Positions 40,736 through 42,292 of a stretch of 42,292 nucleotides of DNA are shown piece by piece. The notes under the pieces were generated by a model. That model was not told where the DNA came from. It did not search any database and saw only the letters and a list, made by a program, of their open reading frames with translations. Numbering within the stretch: the stretch's first letter is position 1; each line of letters starts with the position of its first letter. Both the position numbers and the translations under genes were made by a program. This DNA comes from Halobacteriales archaeon SW_7_65_23 (GTDB lineage Archaea > Halobacteriota > Halobacteria > Halobacteriales > Haloarculaceae): assembly GCA_003022725.1 (NCBI GenBank), contig PXSQ01000057.1:1-42292 (forward strand), given 5' to 3'.

Positions 40736-42292
40736 TCAGGGGAACGGATGATGATCACGGTCGAGCCGTGGCTCGAACCCCAGTTCTTCCGGCACGCGGT
40801 TCGCCCGCTCGCCGAAGTAAATCGACCCAAAGCACAGCGGTTGAGCCTGCGGAATCAGTGCCCGGACCGCTTCGAAGCCCAGTCCCGCGACGTCGCGAGT
40901 GGTGAGTCGGGCAGCGTACGCGCTGAGATCCGCGTTCCCGATCCGGTCGAGGACTGCGTGGAGTTCCTCGGCCCCGTCGAAGGAGGCGTCGGGCCCCGCG
41001 GAAGCGATCGGAATGACAGTGTCAGGATCGACGAACCCGGCGACCGAGTCCGGCAACGACGCGTACCGGCCGATCTCCCCGAGGGCGTCCTCGGCTCCGT
41101 CGGGCCCCATCCCCCGCAGTTCCATCCAGTTCTGGAGGGCCTCCGCGAGCGCTGTGCGTGCGGCGCTGGTGACGTTCAGATCCGCCCCTGATCCGAGTGC
41201 GAACCGTGGCCACTCCTCCCTGTGGACGGCAACCGCAACCACCGGGACATCGACGTCCTGGGTCACCAGCAGCGGGGTCACCTCCAGGCCTTCGGACGCG
41301 GCACGGGCGGCCATGGTCCGGAAGCTGTCGTCGTCGACGGACAGCCCCAGCGGCTCGAACGTCGAGTACCACGACAGCATCAGCGCGTCGCGCTCGATCA
41401 CCTCGTACAGCCCCGCCAGCAACGCTTCAACGCTTGAGTTACCGAGTCCGAGCCCCGTCGTGATCGGCGAGCGGTAGCGTTTCGTCGGCGGTGGATACTG
41501 GACGAACTCCGCAGGGAGCTCCACCTCTCCCGGGGTTGCGAGATTCTGCCCCGTGACCCACTGGATCTCCTCCTCAGGGTCGGGCTCGGCCTCACAGACG
41601 AACGCCGAGGGCTTCACCGCACTCTCCATCGTCGCCGGCGGTCCGGTATCGAACCTCTCCGTCCGGTAGATCCCGGCACAGTACCGTTCCAGCGACTCGC
41701 CGAGCGCCTTCATGAACGCGCCGTCCCAGTCCGCGGCGACGCCCGCAGCGTCCCTGGCAGCGCCAGCGTCACTGAAGCCGCCCGTGTCACAGCCGCGAGC
41801 CAGGTAGTACGGAACCGGAAACGACTCCGCCTCGCCGACCTCCTGGACGATCCCAACGAGGTCATCGAGCGCACGCTCGGCACGTCCGAGCGACTCCTCC
41901 AGCGACCGGTCGACGTGGTCCCGGCCGAGCGACTGATCGCGGTCGGGCGCACACGTGCAGTTCGGCAGCGGGAGAAACTCCCGCTCGGAGTAGGGGACGA
42001 CGACGAGCCGGCCGAAAACCTCGCCATCGCTCTCCAGGTAGCGCGCTAGTTCACGGCCAGCGACAGCGCCGGCGAACCGGCCGGTGTGTGCCGGCGGTGC
42101 TGCGGTCGGGTCGGTGTCGGGCTCGAGATTCGCTCTGACGCGACCCGTGAGACACTCGTAACAGCCCGTATCCGGGCCTAAGCCGGCGACTGAAGCGTCC
42201 ACGACGGGAACACCTCCGGCGCCACCCAGTTCAACGGCGAGCCACCGGACGCCCGCAGCAAGGGCGTGTTCGTTTGCCCGTTCGAACACTGC
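40736..42292 (-). CDS. YcaO-domain protein, 5' end beyond the window
   Basis: At least 517 residues of a YcaO protein, truncated by the window edge; haloarchaeal relatives begin about 45-60 residues earlier. The visible N-terminal part is E1-like, with VVDASVAGLGPDTGCYECLTGR and a cysteine-rich PLPNCTCAPDRD. The YcaO ATP-binding core has the conserved glutamate blocks GESLERYCAGIYR, EVIERDALM and ALAEALQNW. YcaO enzymes use ATP to activate peptide backbone amides, forming azolines or thioamides, or help methylthiolation of ribosomal protein S12. Which reaction applies here is unknown, and no precursor peptide or dehydrogenase partner is visible. The C-terminus ends in a proline-containing HHPFP tail. 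Confidence 0.88.
   Translation of the reverse strand, partial: AVFERANEHALAAGVRWLAVELGGAGGVPVVDASVAGLGPDTGCYECLTGRVRANLEPDTDPTAAPPAHTGRFAGAVAGRELARYLESDGEVFGRLVVVPYSEREFLPLPNCTCAPDRDQSLGRDHVDRSLEESLGRAERALDDLVGIVQEVGEAESFPVPYYLARGCDTGGFSDAGAARDAAGVAADWDGAFMKALGESLERYCAGIYRTERFDTGPPATMESAVKPSAFVCEAEPDPEEEIQWVTGQNLATPGEVELPAEFVQYPPPTKRYRSPITTGLGLGNSSVEALLAGLYEVIERDALMLSWYSTFEPLGLSVDDDSFRTMAARAASEGLEVTPLLVTQDVDVPVVAVAVHREEWPRFALGSGADLNVTSAARTALAEALQNWMELRGMGPDGAEDALGEIGRYASLPDSVAGFVDPDTVIPIASAGPDASFDGAEELHAVLDRIGNADLSAYAARLTTRDVAGLGFEAVRALIPQAQPLCFGSIYFGERANRVPEELGFEPRLDRDHHPFP

Noticed and set aside
1-42292. CRISPR array or cas genes
   Set aside because: No regularly spaced repeats and no Cas-like proteins. 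The repeats present are dispersed MITEs and one tRNA-derived pair.

Overview
The window is chromosomal DNA of a haloarchaeon (class Halobacteria). The evidence is high G+C, strongly acidic proteins, an archaeal membrane-anchored LonB protease, archaeal NadM, PyrB/PyrI, TrmB-, HxlR- and Lrp-type regulators, many leaderless genes with a TATA box about 25-30 bp before the start codon, and several protein families known to me only from haloarchaea. I cannot name the genus; the Haloarcula side of the class is a guess.

Layout. 1-771: a compactly foldable non-coding element, then a broken pncC/cinA-type gene. 772-5407: nadM, lonB, a CPBP membrane protease and a coiled-coil protein whose promoter carries a DtxR-type iron box. 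5529-8687: a broken alpha/beta hydrolase, a SAM hydroxide adenosyltransferase family enzyme, a membrane protein, a broken uS10-like gene and a Nudix Ap4A hydrolase. 8863-12435: an Lrp-RCK_C regulator, a permease remnant cut by a MITE, an intact APC permease and a tandem UspA protein. 12497-19707: endonuclease III, a TrmB regulator, an epimerase with one amber codon, membrane and DUF2797 proteins, an ABC exporter and a haloarchaeal conserved protein. 19841-25849: MITE junction, ferredoxin, pilin remnant, 5'-damaged M20 amidohydrolase, phosphoesterase, deoC, a Tat lipoprotein and an MtaB-type radical-SAM enzyme. 25953-33807: cation efflux, aldo/keto reductase, pyrB-pyrI, a MinD-like ATPase followed by a degenerate RecA/KaiC-like protein, a FAH-family enzyme and a helicase with a broken N-terminus. 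33890-35208: an HxlR regulator and a ParB-like gene split by a palindrome-rich, transposase-free IS200/IS605-like element. 35384-38015: a 2.5-kb integrative element in tRNA-Leu(CAA). 38016-42292: a structured hairpin, a MITE, an IMPase, a DUF63 membrane protein and a partial YcaO protein.

The most notable system is the tRNA-Leu element. A 40-bp direct repeat of the tRNA 5' half, ending exactly at the end of the anticodon loop, flanks a tyrosine recombinase and one AT-rich cargo gene. The cargo protein carries an RN-x3-HG motif typical of HEPN ribonucleases, and its GTG start codon lies inside a perfect 19-bp palindrome. I read it as a minimal integrative element carrying a candidate defence or toxin gene.

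Two other themes recur. First, three MITE-like families with 15-18-bp terminal inverted repeats flanked by TA (about 110-115 bp; six full copies and one remnant). Second, many genes broken by short internal deletions that also shift the frame (pncC, hydrolase, uS10-like, M20, helicase, permease remnant), plus one nonsense codon. This is either real genome decay or an assembly artefact, and read mapping would separate the two.
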